Notes: generated from the sequence alone by a model not told the origin. Positions 18,387 to 27,891 are shown, numbered from the stretch's first letter. The stretch: 64,000 bases of DNA from Luteirhabdus salina (GCA_025384855.1 JALAHT010000001.1:310001-374000); one strand, 5' to 3'. Program-made: numbers and translations.

Positions 18387-19619
18387 CTATCGAATCTTTA
18401 ATGTTACAATCGTCAGTATGGCCAAAAAGATCCCTACAATCCAAAATCGGGTTACGATCTTGCTTTCATGAAACCCTTTCACTTGATAATGATGGTGAAG
18501 CGGTGACATCCTAAATATGCGTCGGCCTTCCCCAAACTTCTTCTTGGTATACTTAAACCAGCCTACTTGAAGCACTACGGATAAATTTTCCATCAGGAAG
18601 ATTCCGCAGAGAATTGGAATCAATAGTTCTTTTCGCACTGCGATGGCAATCACCGCAATGATCCCTCCGATTGTCAAACTTCCTGTGTCGCCCATAAACA
18701 CCTGTGCTGGGTAGGCGTTGTACCAAAGAAACCCAATAAGCGCTCCCACAAAGGCAGTAATGAAAATGGTCATTTCACCCGTATTTGGGATGTACATGAT
18801 ATTCAAGTAATCACTAAATATTACGTTACCCGAAACCCAGGCAAAGAGTGCCAACGTGAGCCCGATAATGGCCGATGAACCTGCTGCCAGGCCGTCGATA
18901 CCATCGGTGAGATTGGCTCCGTTTGACACCGCTGTAATAATGAATATCACGATTGGAATGAAAATCAGCCAGATATACTCCTTTGCTGTTTCGCCTGCCC
19001 AATTGATTAAACTTTCATAGTTGAATTCGTTTTTCTTAACAAAAGGAATGGTTGTCAGTAATGTTTTTTCTTCTGGGTAGAATTCCCGTGGTGAATTTTG
19101 AGTGACCAACTCCGTTTCATTAACCGGATTGATTTTTTCACGCTTGACCGTCACTCCCGGATGGAAATACATGGTGGCACCCACGAAAATTCCCAAACCA
19201 ACCTGACCGATGATCTTGAACTTTCCAGGTAATCCTTCCTTGTCGTTTTTGAACTTCTTCAAGTAATCATCGATAAACCCTATCGTTCCCATCCATATCG
19301 TGGTAACGATAAGCATGATGACATAAATATTTTCCAGTTTGGCGAAAAGCAAGACTGGGACTAAGGTTGCTAGAATGATAATAAGTCCTCCCATAGTTGG
19401 GGTTCCGGCCTTTTCATTTTGACCTTCGAGGCCTAAATCGCGAATTTGCTCGCCCATTTGCTTTCGCTGAAGGATCCGAATAATCTTTTTACCATATACC
19501 GTCGCGATAAACAATGAAAAAATAACCGCCAAGGCTGCCCGGAAGGTGATAAACCCAAAAAGGCTGGCTCCGGGGAACTGGTAATTCTGCTCCAAATATT
19601 CAAAAAGGTAATACAGCAT
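18387..19619 (-). CDS. mraY: MraY, phospho-MurNAc-pentapeptide transferase
   Basis: Integral membrane enzyme that makes lipid I from UDP-MurNAc-pentapeptide and undecaprenyl phosphate. Motifs include [12 protein letters not shown] near residue 70, GFIDDYLKK near 115, [17 protein letters not shown] near 232, and [12 protein letters not shown] near 308, then [18 protein letters not shown] near the end. At 410 residues it is longer than E. coli MraY (360). The extra 50 or so residues form a soluble insert after the fourth helix (about 155-205), a feature I associate with Bacteroidota MraY. The start shares one base with the murE stop. Confidence 0.96.
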   Translation of the reverse strand: MLYYLFEYLEQNYQFPGASLFGFITFRAALAVIFSLFIATVYGKKIIRILQRKQMGEQIRDLGLEGQNEKAGTPTMGGLIIILATLVPVLLFAKLENIYVIMLIVTTIWMGTIGFIDDYLKKFKNDKEGLPGKFKIIGQVGLGIFVGATMYFHPGVTVKREKINPVNETELVTQNSPREFYPEEKTLLTTIPFVKKNEFNYESLINWAGETAKEYIWLIFIPIVIFIITAVSNGANLTDGIDGLAAGSSAIIGLTLALFAWVSGNVIFSDYLNIMYIPNTGEMTIFITAFVGALIGFLWYNAYPAQVFMGDTGSLTIGGIIAVIAIAVRKELLIPILCGIFLMENLSVVLQVGWFKYTKKKFGEGRRIFRMSPLHHHYQVKGFHESKIVTRFWIVGIFLAILTIVTLKIR

Positions 19620-21085
19620 TATTTTTTCAGTTGGGTTAGTGTTTCGGTTACAATTTTGAAATCATCGAAATCGCTTCGTTTGCCATTTACTTCCTGATAA
19701 GTTTCATGTCCCTTTCCAGCAATTAAAATGATATCATTTGATTGCGCCATTTGACAGGCCGTTTTAATAGCTTGCTTACGATCGGTAATGCTCAATATTT
19801 TTTTATAATGTTCGGCCGGCACACCCTTTTCGATGTCTTCAATAATAGCATCAGGGTCTTCGGTCCGTGGATTATCGCTGGTGAAAATTACCTTCGTACT
19901 GAGCGTAGCGGCAATATTTCCCATCTTGGGTCGCTTGGTAGCATCGCGATCTCCGCCACAGCCTACCACGGTAATCAATTCTTCATTTTTGGTGCGAATA
20001 CTATTGATGGTTTCCAACACATTCTTCAAAGCATCAGGCGTATGCGCATAATCGACAATAGCCGTAATTTTTTCTTCTTCGGAAACCGAATACTGAAAAC
20101 GTCCCGCCACACTTTCCAAGGCACTGATATGCTGTAATAATTCCATTGTTTCCAATCCGAGCAAATCGGCAGCACCATAAATAGCAAGGAGATTGTACGC
20201 GTTGAAAGAGCCAATAAGTTTCGACCAGACTTCCTGTCCGTTCAGCTTCAGCAACAGACCGTTGAATTGATTCTCTAGAATCTGCGCTTTGTAATCGGCA
20301 AACGACTTCAAGGCGTAGGTTACTTTTTTCGCCGATGTATTCTGAAGCATATAGGAACCATTCTTATCATCTACATTCACTAGAGCGAACGCATCTTTCG
20401 GTAATTGATCGAAGAACCGCTTTTTCACATCTCGGTATTCCTTGAAATCCTTATGATAATCCAAATGATCATGCGAAAGGTTGGTGAAAACACCTCCCTT
20501 AAAATGAAGTCCTTCTGTACGTTTTTGGTGAATACCGTGACTGCTTACCTCCATAAAGCAATACTCCACCCCAGCATCGGCCATTTCACGTAGATAGCGA
20601 TTGATGGTGATAGAATCTGGTGTGGTATGGGTCGTTGGATATTCTTTCTTTCCGATTTTCACATTTACCGTGGAGAGCAATCCGCATTCGTATCCTGCCC
20701 TAGTGAATAGCTGGTATAGTAAGGTTGAAATGGTCGTTTTACCGTTTGTACCAGTCGTTCCTATGAGTTTAATTGCTTCGGAAGGTGTATCGTAATAATT
20801 TGAAGCCATCAAGGCCAAGGCTTTTTGGCTATCCGCAACCTGAACATATGTTATTCCATTGATGGTTTGCTCTGGAAGTTCCTCGCAGATAATAGCAATA
20901 GCCCCATTTTCACAGGCTTTGATGATGTATTCATGACCGTCGGAAACCGTTCCGCGAATGGCAATAAAGACATCGTCCAATCCCACCTTCCGTGAATCGA
21001 ACTGAAGCTCACGCACCGAAACATTGGTATTTCCAATGGTTTTTTCTAGGGGTACTTTATAGAGTATGTCTTTTAATACGATCAC
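19619..21085 (-). CDS. murE: MurE, UDP-MurNAc-tripeptide synthetase (meso-DAP adding)
   Basis: Adds the third amino acid to the peptide stem. The ATP loop [17 protein letters not shown] lies near residue 106 and [13 protein letters not shown] near 154. The substrate motif DNPRTEDP near 402 is the version associated with meso-diaminopimelate rather than lysine. This fits the meso-DAP-specific Mpl encoded nearby. Length is 488 residues. The start is GTG, overlapping the ftsI stop as GTGA. Confidence 0.96.
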   Translation of the reverse strand: MIVLKDILYKVPLEKTIGNTNVSVRELQFDSRKVGLDDVFIAIRGTVSDGHEYIIKACENGAIAIICEELPEQTINGITYVQVADSQKALALMASNYYDTPSEAIKLIGTTGTNGKTTISTLLYQLFTRAGYECGLLSTVNVKIGKKEYPTTHTTPDSITINRYLREMADAGVEYCFMEVSSHGIHQKRTEGLHFKGGVFTNLSHDHLDYHKDFKEYRDVKKRFFDQLPKDAFALVNVDDKNGSYMLQNTSAKKVTYALKSFADYKAQILENQFNGLLLKLNGQEVWSKLIGSFNAYNLLAIYGAADLLGLETMELLQHISALESVAGRFQYSVSEEEKITAIVDYAHTPDALKNVLETINSIRTKNEELITVVGCGGDRDATKRPKMGNIAATLSTKVIFTSDNPRTEDPDAIIEDIEKGVPAEHYKKILSITDRKQAIKTACQMAQSNDIILIAGKGHETYQEVNGKRSDFDDFKIVTETLTQLKK

Positions 21086-23082
21086 GATAGTTTTAAAATA
21101 ATTTGTTGGCCTTCCTTGAGCGGTTCACCAGATTCAATGGACTGTTCTGTCACGGTTCCATTTCCTCTTGCCACCACTCGCAGCCCTAAGTTTTCCAATA
21201 GTGAAATGGCATCCATTCCAGCCATTCCGGTTACGTTTGGCATTTTGCTGTAGTGCGCCTGTACTTTTTTATAATAGGTTTCGAAATCGGTGGTCAGTTT
21301 CGGATCTAGATTATCCGCCAATTGCACTTCTTCAATCAGGGGTGAATCGGTAAAGATTTTTTGGGCAATTCGTTTAAATACCGGGCCCGTAACATCGGCA
21401 CCATAATATCCTTTTTTGGTACTCGGCTTATGAATGACGACGATGCAGGAATATTTCGGGTTTTCTGCAGGGAAGTATCCCGCGAAAGAGGAAATATAGC
21501 GACGGTTCTCGGCCCAATCTGCTTCCCAATACTCGGTACGAGCCGTTCCGGTTTTTCCTGCCATGGAGAAGTATTCAGAATAAAGCGACTGGCCCGTTCC
21601 GCGTTTAACGATGTTTTTTAGAATATCGCGGATTTGTTTCAGGGTTTCTTCGGAAGCGATTTTGTCATGACGAATTTCCGTATCGAACTGTTCCACCGGA
21701 AGGTTCCACTCTCTAATTTCCTTGATGAATTTTGGTTTTACCATTACCCCTTCGTTCGCGATAGCATTATAGAAGGTCAATACCTGAAGCGGGGTTAACC
21801 GAAGGTTATAGCCATACGCCATAGAAGGCAGAGCGTTTTTACTCCATAGTTCATGGCCAGGCTCTGGGATTACAGGTTTTCCCTCCCCTTTTATCTGAAT
21901 CCCGACCTTTTGATCGAGTTTCCATTCTTTTAGTCTGTCGGTAAACTTGGTAGGGTTTTCCGCATAATGCGCGTCGATGATACTCGCTAATCCAATATTG
22001 GAAGAGACTTCCAGGGCTCGTGCGGCAGAAATCTTTCCGTAACCGCCTCTTCGACTATCGTGAATGTAGCGACCATAAAAACGTTTACGTCCTTCCTTGG
22101 TATCGACGACCGTTGCAGTATCGATGACCTTGTCTTCCAACGCTGCCATCATAGCCATGACCTTAAAGGTGGAGCCCGGTTCGTGACTTTCACCCACAGC
22201 ATAATTCAATTTTTCGTAATACGTCCCTTGATTGGTACGCCCTAGATTTGATACGGCTTTAATTTCACCTGTCTCAACCTCCATAACGATAACACTACCA
22301 TGCTCGGCTTCATAATATTCCATCTGCTTTAACAGCGCGTGGTGCGCGATATCCTGAATGTTCACATCGATGGTTGAAATAACGTCGTAGCCATCTTGCG
22401 GCTCAATTTCATTTTCATCGAAAACAGGCTTCCACTGTCCTTTGGCAATTTTTTGTTTTAGTCGCTTACCTTCTTTTCCTCGTAAATAGCTATCAAACGC
22501 TCCTTCAAAGCCAACTTCGTATTTTCCCGGGGCGTCCCATTCTTCATTTCCCACCAAACGCTCGGCTATTTTCCCCAAGGGATGCTCGCGAACGGTATAC
22601 TGCTCGACGATAATCCCACCTCGATACGGCCCTTTTTTAAACAGCGGAAAACTTTTCACTCTGATATAATCCGAATAGCCCAAATTTTTCGCCACCAAGA
22701 GATAGCGGTTTTTGTTAGCCCGTGCTTTTCTGAATACATTTTGGTAATAGGAAACTGGGCGACCAAACATCTTGCTCAGTTCCTTTGAAAGCGGTACCAA
22801 AAACTCCTTGAAATCCTCGTTAGAAACAGTCACTGCATCGAAACGAATATCATATTTGGGCACTGAAGTTGCCAGCAAACTGCCATCATCGGCGTAGACA
22901 TTTCCGCGATTCGCAGGAATGGTGAAGTTTTTCACCGTATTGCGTTCGGCCAATTCGCGGTACTTTTCGCCCTCCACAAATTGAATGTTGAGCAATTGAA
23001 TGGTCACTGCTATCGCAAAGATGAACATACATCCGGCGATAAAGTAGAGGCGGTTTAGTATGTTTTTCTCTTCGAAGGCCAC
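21082..23082 (-). CDS. ftsI: FtsI (PBP3), septal transpeptidase with PASTA domain
   Basis: Class B penicillin-binding protein that crosslinks septal peptidoglycan. The 666 residues comprise one N-terminal membrane helix at about 11-30, a PBP dimerisation domain, and a transpeptidase domain. The domain carries the active-site SxxK in EPGSTFKVMAMM, the SxN in LEVSSNIGLAS, and the KTG in AGKTGTARTEYW. A single C-terminal PASTA domain follows (MPNVTGMAGMDAISLLENLG to the end). The start is GTG at 23082, 5 bases from the end of ftsL. It works with FtsW, encoded in the same operon. Confidence 0.96.
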   Translation of the reverse strand: MAFEEKNILNRLYFIAGCMFIFAIAVTIQLLNIQFVEGEKYRELAERNTVKNFTIPANRGNVYADDGSLLATSVPKYDIRFDAVTVSNEDFKEFLVPLSKELSKMFGRPVSYYQNVFRKARANKNRYLLVAKNLGYSDYIRVKSFPLFKKGPYRGGIIVEQYTVREHPLGKIAERLVGNEEWDAPGKYEVGFEGAFDSYLRGKEGKRLKQKIAKGQWKPVFDENEIEPQDGYDVISTIDVNIQDIAHHALLKQMEYYEAEHGSVIVMEVETGEIKAVSNLGRTNQGTYYEKLNYAVGESHEPGSTFKVMAMMAALEDKVIDTATVVDTKEGRKRFYGRYIHDSRRGGYGKISAARALEVSSNIGLASIIDAHYAENPTKFTDRLKEWKLDQKVGIQIKGEGKPVIPEPGHELWSKNALPSMAYGYNLRLTPLQVLTFYNAIANEGVMVKPKFIKEIREWNLPVEQFDTEIRHDKIASEETLKQIRDILKNIVKRGTGQSLYSEYFSMAGKTGTARTEYWEADWAENRRYISSFAGYFPAENPKYSCIVVIHKPSTKKGYYGADVTGPVFKRIAQKIFTDSPLIEEVQLADNLDPKLTTDFETYYKKVQAHYSKMPNVTGMAGMDAISLLENLGLRVVARGNGTVTEQSIESGEPLKEGQQIILKLS

Positions 23083-23087
23083 CGCGA

Positions 23088-23408
23088 TTACTTTTTAGGG
23101 TTTGTGATTTTTATTATCTGGGGCGGCGTAACCGAAGGCATCAACCCTCGTTTTGCCATGGCAGCCGTTATCCGGCTTTCCATTTTCGCTTGCATCAATT
23201 GCTTTCGCACATCCAAGTACTCGCTTTTTAACTCCTTTACGTTGTTGTTCAACTGGGCGATACGATGTACTTTTTGATCGGCACTATGGGAACTTGCAAT
23301 CATGATTAAGGCTAGGATCGACAGAAACAATATGAAGCGCCAATTCTTTAGCGCATCGTCGCTGACGAGAAACTTTCCTTTGATGATATTGTACAAGCCT
23401 TTTTTCAT
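23088..23408 (-). CDS. ftsL: FtsL-like cell division protein
   Basis: Small bitopic protein of 106 residues from the ATG at 23408. It has a cytoplasmic start, one membrane helix (WRFILFLSILALIMIASS) and a coiled-coil segment (HRIAQLNNNVKELKSEYLDVRKQLMQAKMESR). This matches the FtsL pattern although sequence similarity is always low. A TTG at 23423 would add five residues and leave a 10-base gap to rsmH. Position between rsmH and ftsI is the standard place of ftsL. It would bridge FtsQ and FtsW-FtsI in the periplasm. Confidence 0.88.
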   Translation of the reverse strand: MKKGLYNIIKGKFLVSDDALKNWRFILFLSILALIMIASSHSADQKVHRIAQLNNNVKELKSEYLDVRKQLMQAKMESRITAAMAKRGLMPSVTPPQIIKITNPKK

Positions 23409-23433
23409 TTCTGCTGAAGACAATTGTCTTCTG

Positions 23434-24330
23434 TTATAGTTTTTCCGCTATGCGAAGCTTTGCACTTCGCGCACGGCTGTTTTCTTCAATTTCTTCTTCC
23501 GAAGGAACCTTAAACTTTCCTACCGGCTTGAAGGGTACTTCCACCCTTCCGAAGACATCCTTTTCTGGCTGCCCTTCAAATTGACCGTCCCGCATATAGC
23601 GTTTTACCAGTCGGTCTTCCAAGGAATGATAGCTTATCAAGCTTAGGCGTCCGCCCTTTTTCACCACCTCTTGCGTTTGCAGTAAAAATTCCTTTAAGGC
23701 TTCCAGCTCTTGATTCACTTCTATGCGAATGGCTTGGTAAACCTGTGCGAGAATTTTATTTTCTTTATGTTTTGGAAGAAAGCGACCGAGGGCCGACTTC
23801 AAATCTTCACTCGTTTTTATGTCTCCATCGTGACGTGCTTCTACAATCACTCTTGCCATTCCGGCTGCGGCTCGAAGCTCTCCATATTGAGAAAGAACAT
23901 CACGAAGTTGTTTTTCGTCATAGGTGTTTACCACATCCAATGCTGAAAAGCTGCTATCCTGATTCATCCGCATATCCAATTCGGCTTCGAAACGGGTGCT
24001 GAAACCACGATCTGCCACATCGAATTGATGCGAGCTTACACCGAAATCGCCTAAAATTCCATCCACCTCGGTATGTCCGTAATAGCGGAGGTATCGCTTC
24101 AGAAAGCGGAAGTTTTCACTTACCATCTGAAAGCGTGGATCATCGATTTCGTTTTCCAAGGCGTCGCGATCTTGATCGAAGGCAAGGAGTTTTCCCTCTT
24201 TCCCTAAACGACTCAGAATCTCACGAGAATGTCCGCCACCACCGAAGGTGACATCCACATACACACCATCGGGACGGATGTTTAGGCCGTCGACCGTTTC
24301 GGTAAGCAATACAGGTTTATGATATTCCAT
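23434..24330 (-). CDS. rsmH: RsmH (MraW), 16S rRNA N4-methyltransferase
   Basis: Methylates N4 of C1402 in 16S rRNA using S-adenosylmethionine. The SAM-binding motif YVDVTFGGGGHSREIL is near residue 24 and GILGDFGVSSHQFD near 96. The late motifs GGRLSLISYHSLEDRLVKRYM and SRARSAKLRIAEKL are present. MEYHKPVLLTETVDGL is the typical N-terminus, so I use the ATG at 24330; a run of further ATGs reaches to 24342. Either way it overlaps the 3' end of mraZ by 14 to 26 bases. Confidence 0.95.
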   Translation of the reverse strand: MEYHKPVLLTETVDGLNIRPDGVYVDVTFGGGGHSREILSRLGKEGKLLAFDQDRDALENEIDDPRFQMVSENFRFLKRYLRYYGHTEVDGILGDFGVSSHQFDVADRGFSTRFEAELDMRMNQDSSFSALDVVNTYDEKQLRDVLSQYGELRAAAGMARVIVEARHDGDIKTSEDLKSALGRFLPKHKENKILAQVYQAIRIEVNQELEALKEFLLQTQEVVKKGGRLSLISYHSLEDRLVKRYMRDGQFEGQPEKDVFGRVEVPFKPVGKFKVPSEEEIEENSRARSAKLRIAEKL

Positions 24331-24790
24331 GGTCATCATCATTGCTGTCGCCCATTACGTCCTCGGCCAGATCGGCAAAGTCGTTTGCCGCATCATTGAT
24401 GGCCTGTTCATATCGATTCTTATCCCAGATTTCAACGATGTTGATAGCTGTTGAAATGGTAATTTCCTTTTCAATACCTGCGAAAGCCGCCAAATCCTTT
24501 GGAATGTTAAGTCGACCGGTACCGTCCAATTCGACTGTCTTCACGCCGGCGGTAAAGCGGCGGATAAAGTCGTTGTTCTTTCGGTTGAAGCGGTTCAACT
24601 TGCCCATTTTCTCCATGAGCGCATTCCATTCTTCCATAGGATATAGCTCGAGGCAGGGCTGAAATACGGCTCGCTTAATGACAAAGCCATTTGGAGCGAC
24701 CGGTGCCAACTGCTTCTTCAAGGCAGCGGGCATCATGACACGACCTTTTACGTCGGCTTTGCACTCGTATGTACCTATCAAATTGAGCAT
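24317..24790 (-). CDS. mraZ: MraZ, transcriptional regulator of the dcw operon
   Basis: DNA-binding protein of the AbrB/MazE-like fold that regulates its own dcw operon, 157 residues from the ATG at 24790 (MLNLIGTYECKADVKGRVMMP). Two SpoVT-AbrB repeats are visible: the first at about 5-50, the second around KTVELDGTGRLNIPKDLAAFAG at about 95-125. An apparent upstream start at 24844 would place coding sequence across the promoter and the repeated GTGGTAAAA boxes and is rejected. First gene of the cluster; its end overlaps rsmH. The acidic, His-ending tail is not part of the conserved fold. Confidence 0.95.
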   Translation of the reverse strand: MLNLIGTYECKADVKGRVMMPAALKKQLAPVAPNGFVIKRAVFQPCLELYPMEEWNALMEKMGKLNRFNRKNNDFIRRFTAGVKTVELDGTGRLNIPKDLAAFAGIEKEITISTAINIVEIWDKNRYEQAINDAANDFADLAEDVMGDSNDDDHGIS

Positions 24791-24821
24791 GAAGGGATTG
24801 GTTTTCCGCGGTTGAATGTTC

Positions 24822-24885
24822 CAAATATAAAGAACTCTTACCACTTTTTACCACATTTTACCACTTTGTTGATAAGTTTTACCAC
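24822..24885 (-). promoter_or_regulatory. mraZ promoter with four MraZ-box-like direct repeats
   Basis: On the minus strand GTGGTAA occurs at 24885-24879, 24864-24858, 24854-24848 and 24844-24838; the last three have an exact 10-bp period and the first lies 21 bp further upstream. A TATATTTG matching the Bacteroidota -7 element TAnnTTTG is at 24829-24822, 32 bases before the mraZ ATG. MraZ of other bacteria binds TGGGN direct repeats with a 10-bp period upstream of mraZ. The array covers the -33 region, where no clear TTG is seen, consistent with control by MraZ. Confidence 0.75.
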
Positions 24886-25004
24886 TACGGTTGTAGGAAA
24901 TGCTAATGATGTCACTGACAGCCTAATATGAAAAAGATTTGAACAGGCTGAAACGCCCTATTTTTACAAGTCATTCAAAGCGATAGGGTTTCCCTAAAAA
25001 AGTG

Positions 25005-25012
25005 TATTTTTG
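25005..25012 (+). promoter_or_regulatory. -7 element for the alpha/beta hydrolase gene
   Basis: TATTTTTG fits TAnnTTTG and lies 20 bases before the ATG at 25033. No convincing -33 TTG is found at the right distance. It shows that the upstream in-frame TTG at 25015 is unlikely to be the start codon. The divergent mraZ promoter is about 180 bases to the left. Confidence 0.4.
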
Positions 25013-25032
25013 TTTTGCAAACTGACAACTGC

Positions 25033-25797
25033 ATGACCAACCATCTACACGAAGAAGGGAAATTCAAATACTTGAAATTGGGGGAAGGAACCCCAATAGT
25101 TGTGTTACACGGTCTGATGGGTGGACTGAGCAATTTCGACGGTGTATCGAATTATTTTCCTGATAAAGGCTATCAGATTCTTATTCCTGAACTTCCTATT
25201 TACACCATGCCTTTGATGAAGACTAATGTGAAACGCTTTGCGGATTACGTTTCGGAATTTATCGATCATATGGATTTCGACAAGGCGATTTTACTCGGCA
25301 ATTCACTTGGCGGTCATATCGGCTTATTATGTACAAAATTATATCCTGAAAAGGTAAAAGGCTTGGTTATTACCGGTAGCTCTGGTTTGTATGAAAGCGC
25401 TATGGGTGAAAGCTATCCTAAGCGTGGTGATCGGGAATATATTCGGAAGAAAGCAGAAAATGTTTTTTACGATCCGAAAGTGGCGACGAAGGAAATCGTA
25501 GACGATGTATATGAAACAGTAAATGACCGTAATAAACTGATACGAACGTTGGCCATCGCAAAAAGCGCTATTCGTCATAATATGGCGAAGGACTTACCCA
25601 ACATGAAAACACCAACCTGCATCATTTGGGGGAAACAAGACAATGTAACGCCTCCGAATGTGGCTGAGGAATTCCATGAGCTGCTTCCAGATTCCAACCT
25701 TTACTGGATCGATAAATGCGGGCATGCTGCAATGATGGAACATCCCGATACCTTTAATGAGATTCTTCACAAGTGGTTAGAGGAACGCGGGCTGTAG
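25033..25797 (+). CDS. Alpha/beta-fold hydrolase
   Basis: A 254-residue cytosolic hydrolase of the alpha/beta fold. Visible elements are the oxyanion loop VVLHGLMGGLSNFDG near residue 24, the nucleophile elbow GNSLGGH near 92 (serine nucleophile), an acid loop WGKQDNVTPPNVAEEF near 204, and the catalytic histidine in DKCGHAAMMEHP near 230. The ATG at 25033 gives MTNHLHEEGKFKYLKLGEG. The family covers esterases, lipases and C-C hydrolases; substrate cannot be assigned. It is monocistronic and divergent from mraZ, a neighbour pair that recurs in flavobacteria. Confidence 0.88.
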   Translation: MTNHLHEEGKFKYLKLGEGTPIVVLHGLMGGLSNFDGVSNYFPDKGYQILIPELPIYTMPLMKTNVKRFADYVSEFIDHMDFDKAILLGNSLGGHIGLLCTKLYPEKVKGLVITGSSGLYESAMGESYPKRGDREYIRKKAENVFYDPKVATKEIVDDVYETVNDRNKLIRTLAIAKSAIRHNMAKDLPNMKTPTCIIWGKQDNVTPPNVAEEFHELLPDSNLYWIDKCGHAAMMEHPDTFNEILHKWLEERGL

Positions 25798-25837
25798 GCT
25801 GAGTTCCTGAATTTTCTAGTTTTTTCATAGTTTTTTT

Positions 25838-26055
25838 AGCGATGGCGGGATGATGCCGAATCGATGCCGAATCAAGCCTGCCTGCCGGCAAGCAGGTTCG
25901 GCATGGAAAGGTTCGGCATGGAAAGGTTCGGCATGGAAAGGTTCGGCATGGAAAGGTCCGGCATGACATTCCCGCAATAGCGATAGAGGCAAGCTAGCTA
26001 GCGCAAAGCGGTACTACAGCCGATAGCGCGGCCCGACGCAGGAGGGATTGCCATT
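25838..26055. repeat. Complex intergenic repeat element, copy 1 (downstream of mpl)
   Basis: Composite element filling most of the 325-base hydrolase-mpl gap. It has GATGCCGAATC repeats, then the palindromic CCTGCCTGCCGGCAAGCAGG, then four exact 15-bp units GGTTCGGCATGGAAA (25895-25954) and a decayed fifth. A 96-base conserved module follows (25960-26055), beginning GGCATGACATTCCCGC and containing the palindrome GCTAGCTAGC. Outer arms TAGCGATGGCGGGA and TCCCGCAATAGCGA are roughly inverted, and GATGCCGAA pairs with TTCGGCAT. Copy 2 at 27549-27756 has the same module with three mismatches in 96 bases. A further small hairpin GGCGGAACAGGTCCGCC lies at about 26084-26100. Confidence 0.85.
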
Positions 26056-26122
26056 ATACTTAGGATAAGGATTTGAAACGATGGCGGAACAGGTCCGCCA
26101 TGGCATGGGTGTATGGATATTT

Positions 26123-27475
26123 TTATAAGTATTTCTTCACCTCATCGAAATCTAGTCCGCCGTAGTTACCACTGCTCATCAATAGCAAGGCGGTATCGCG
26201 AAAATCGTGATTGTAGAGGAAGGTTTTGAAATCGCTTGGATTGGTAAACACCTCGAGATCTTCTCGTTGGAAAGCGTCAAGAATTTGATGGCGCTTAATT
26301 TCCTCCAACCCTTTAATCATAACCGCATGTGGCGAATAGAACACGATGGCTTGATCGGCTGCATCCAATGCACCTTTATACTGCTCGAGAAATTCTGGGT
26401 TTAGGCTACTATAGGTATGCAATTCCAAGCAAGCCAATATCTTTTTTTGTGGATACTGGTTTTTCATCGCTTGGGTGGTGGCCTTCACTTTACTGGGAGA
26501 GTGCGCGTAGTCTTTATAGGCAACGGCCGTATCGGTTTCGGCAATTTTTTCCAATCGTTTGCTGGCACCTTTAAAGGTAGCGATCGCCTCGTAGAAATCG
26601 TCGGCATCCACACCCATTAGCTGACAAATCCATCGAGCGCCTTCGAGATTGTTTAGGTTATGTTTTCCAAAAATCTCAATCGGCATCAGGCCTTCTGGAG
26701 TTTGGAGTAAGGTTTCGCCATCCTCTACACGATATTTTGGTGTTCGGTAGGGATATTTTTTGATGGTATTGGTGGTTTCAGACACTACTTTTTGAACGGT
26801 TTCATCTTCTTCGTTATAAACGATAACACCTCCTTCGGTGATCTCATTTAGAAAGATCTCGAATTGTTCTACATAGCCTTCAAAAGTTGGAAATACGTTA
26901 ATATGGTCCCAAGCAATTCCGCTTAACAAGGCGATGTTCGGTTTATAAAGGTGGAATTTTGGTCTACGGTCGATAGGTGAAGAAAGGTATTCATCGCCCT
27001 CCAATACAATAAAATCGTTTTCTTCGGTAAGGTGCACCATGGTTTCGAAGCCTTCGAGTTGGGCACCAACCATATAATCGACTTCCTTTTCATGATAGTT
27101 CATCACGTGAAGGATCATGGAGGTGATGGTAGTTTTTCCGTGGCTACCACCGATAACGACTCGGGTTTTATTCTTGGATTGTTGATAAAGAAATTCTGGA
27201 TAGCTATAGATCGTTACTCCCAATTCTTTTGCCTTTGCGAGTTCTGGATTATCGGGTTTGGCGTGCATACCCAAGATTACCGCATCGAGGTCGGAGGTGA
27301 TTTTTTCGGGGAACCAGCCGTACTCGTTAGGTAGCAAGCCCTTTTTGCTAAGGCGTGATTTGGAGGGATCGAAGATCTCGTCGTCGCTACCCGTAACCTT
27401 ATATCCTTTTTCATGAAGTGCGAGAGCGAGGTTGTGCATGGCAGAGCCGCCGATGGCGATAAAATGTACGCGCAT
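26123..27475 (-). CDS. mpl: Mpl, UDP-MurNAc:L-Ala-gamma-D-Glu-meso-DAP ligase
   Basis: Peptidoglycan-recycling ligase that reattaches recovered tripeptide to UDP-MurNAc. Its 450 residues follow the Mur ligase plan: HFIAIGGSAMHNLALALHEKG at the N-terminus, the ATP loop GGSHGKTTITSMILH near residue 109, LEGDEYLSSPIDRRPKF in the central domain, and KDYAHSPSKVKATTQA in the C-domain. These motifs distinguish Mpl from MurC, which has its own gene in the dcw cluster. It stands alone between two copies of a complex repeat and probably has its own promoter within the upstream copy's region. Confidence 0.93.
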   Translation of the reverse strand: MRVHFIAIGGSAMHNLALALHEKGYKVTGSDDEIFDPSKSRLSKKGLLPNEYGWFPEKITSDLDAVILGMHAKPDNPELAKAKELGVTIYSYPEFLYQQSKNKTRVVIGGSHGKTTITSMILHVMNYHEKEVDYMVGAQLEGFETMVHLTEENDFIVLEGDEYLSSPIDRRPKFHLYKPNIALLSGIAWDHINVFPTFEGYVEQFEIFLNEITEGGVIVYNEEDETVQKVVSETTNTIKKYPYRTPKYRVEDGETLLQTPEGLMPIEIFGKHNLNNLEGARWICQLMGVDADDFYEAIATFKGASKRLEKIAETDTAVAYKDYAHSPSKVKATTQAMKNQYPQKKILACLELHTYSSLNPEFLEQYKGALDAADQAIVFYSPHAVMIKGLEEIKRHQILDAFQREDLEVFTNPSDFKTFLYNHDFRDTALLLMSSGNYGGLDFDEVKKYL

Positions 27476-27548
27476 ATGTAGTGTTTTAGTGTAAAGGTAT
27501 TAAACATCCCCCTAAATCCACCTTCCAAGGGGGACTTTTGGGTGGTGA

Positions 27549-27756
27549 ATCGGTGCCGAATTGATGCCGAATTGATGCCGAAACAAGCCTGCCTGCCCTG
27601 TCTGCCGACAGGCAGGCGGCAGGCAGGTTCGGCATGGAAAGGTTCGGCATGGAAAGGTTCGGCATGACATTCCCGCAATAGCGATAGAGGCAAGCTAGCT
27701 AGCGCAATGCGCTACTACAGCCGATAGCGCGGCCCGACGGAGGAGGGATTGCCATT
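27549..27756. repeat. Complex intergenic repeat element, copy 2 (upstream of mpl)
   Basis: Same architecture as the copy at 25838: three GATGCCGAA-type 11-bp units (one starting CGGTGCCGAA), and a long GC-rich dyad built from GCCTGCCTGCC and GGCAGGCAGG with an inner CTGTCTGCCGACAG. Two full 15-bp units GGTTCGGCATGGAAA follow (27626-27655), then the 96-base module at 27661-27756. From 27757 to 27891 there are more short dyads (GGCGGAACAGGTCCGC at about 27832, GCGGAACAAGTCCGC at about 27872) but no credible gene. Both copies are in the same orientation. Confidence 0.85.
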
Positions 27757-27891
27757 CTAAAATAGATATAGGGTGAACACGATGGCGGAAAGATGCCGAA
27801 TCGAGTTCGGCATGAAAAGGGAACAAAACGGAGGCGGAACAGGTCCGCTATGGCCTGGCATTGAAACGACAGCGGAACAAGTCCGCAGTGA

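Noticed and set aside
24791-24844. N-terminal extension of MraZ by 18 residues
   Set aside because: It overlies the TATATTTG promoter element and reaches the GTGGTAA array; the standard MraZ N-terminus begins at the ATG at 24790.
25754-25969. Minus-strand open frame with repeated CRTFP units
   Set aside because: It is a translation of the 15-bp GGTTCGGCATGGAAA repeats, not a protein.
25838-26055. CRISPR array
   Set aside because: The 15-bp units are contiguous with no spacers, and no cas genes are present.
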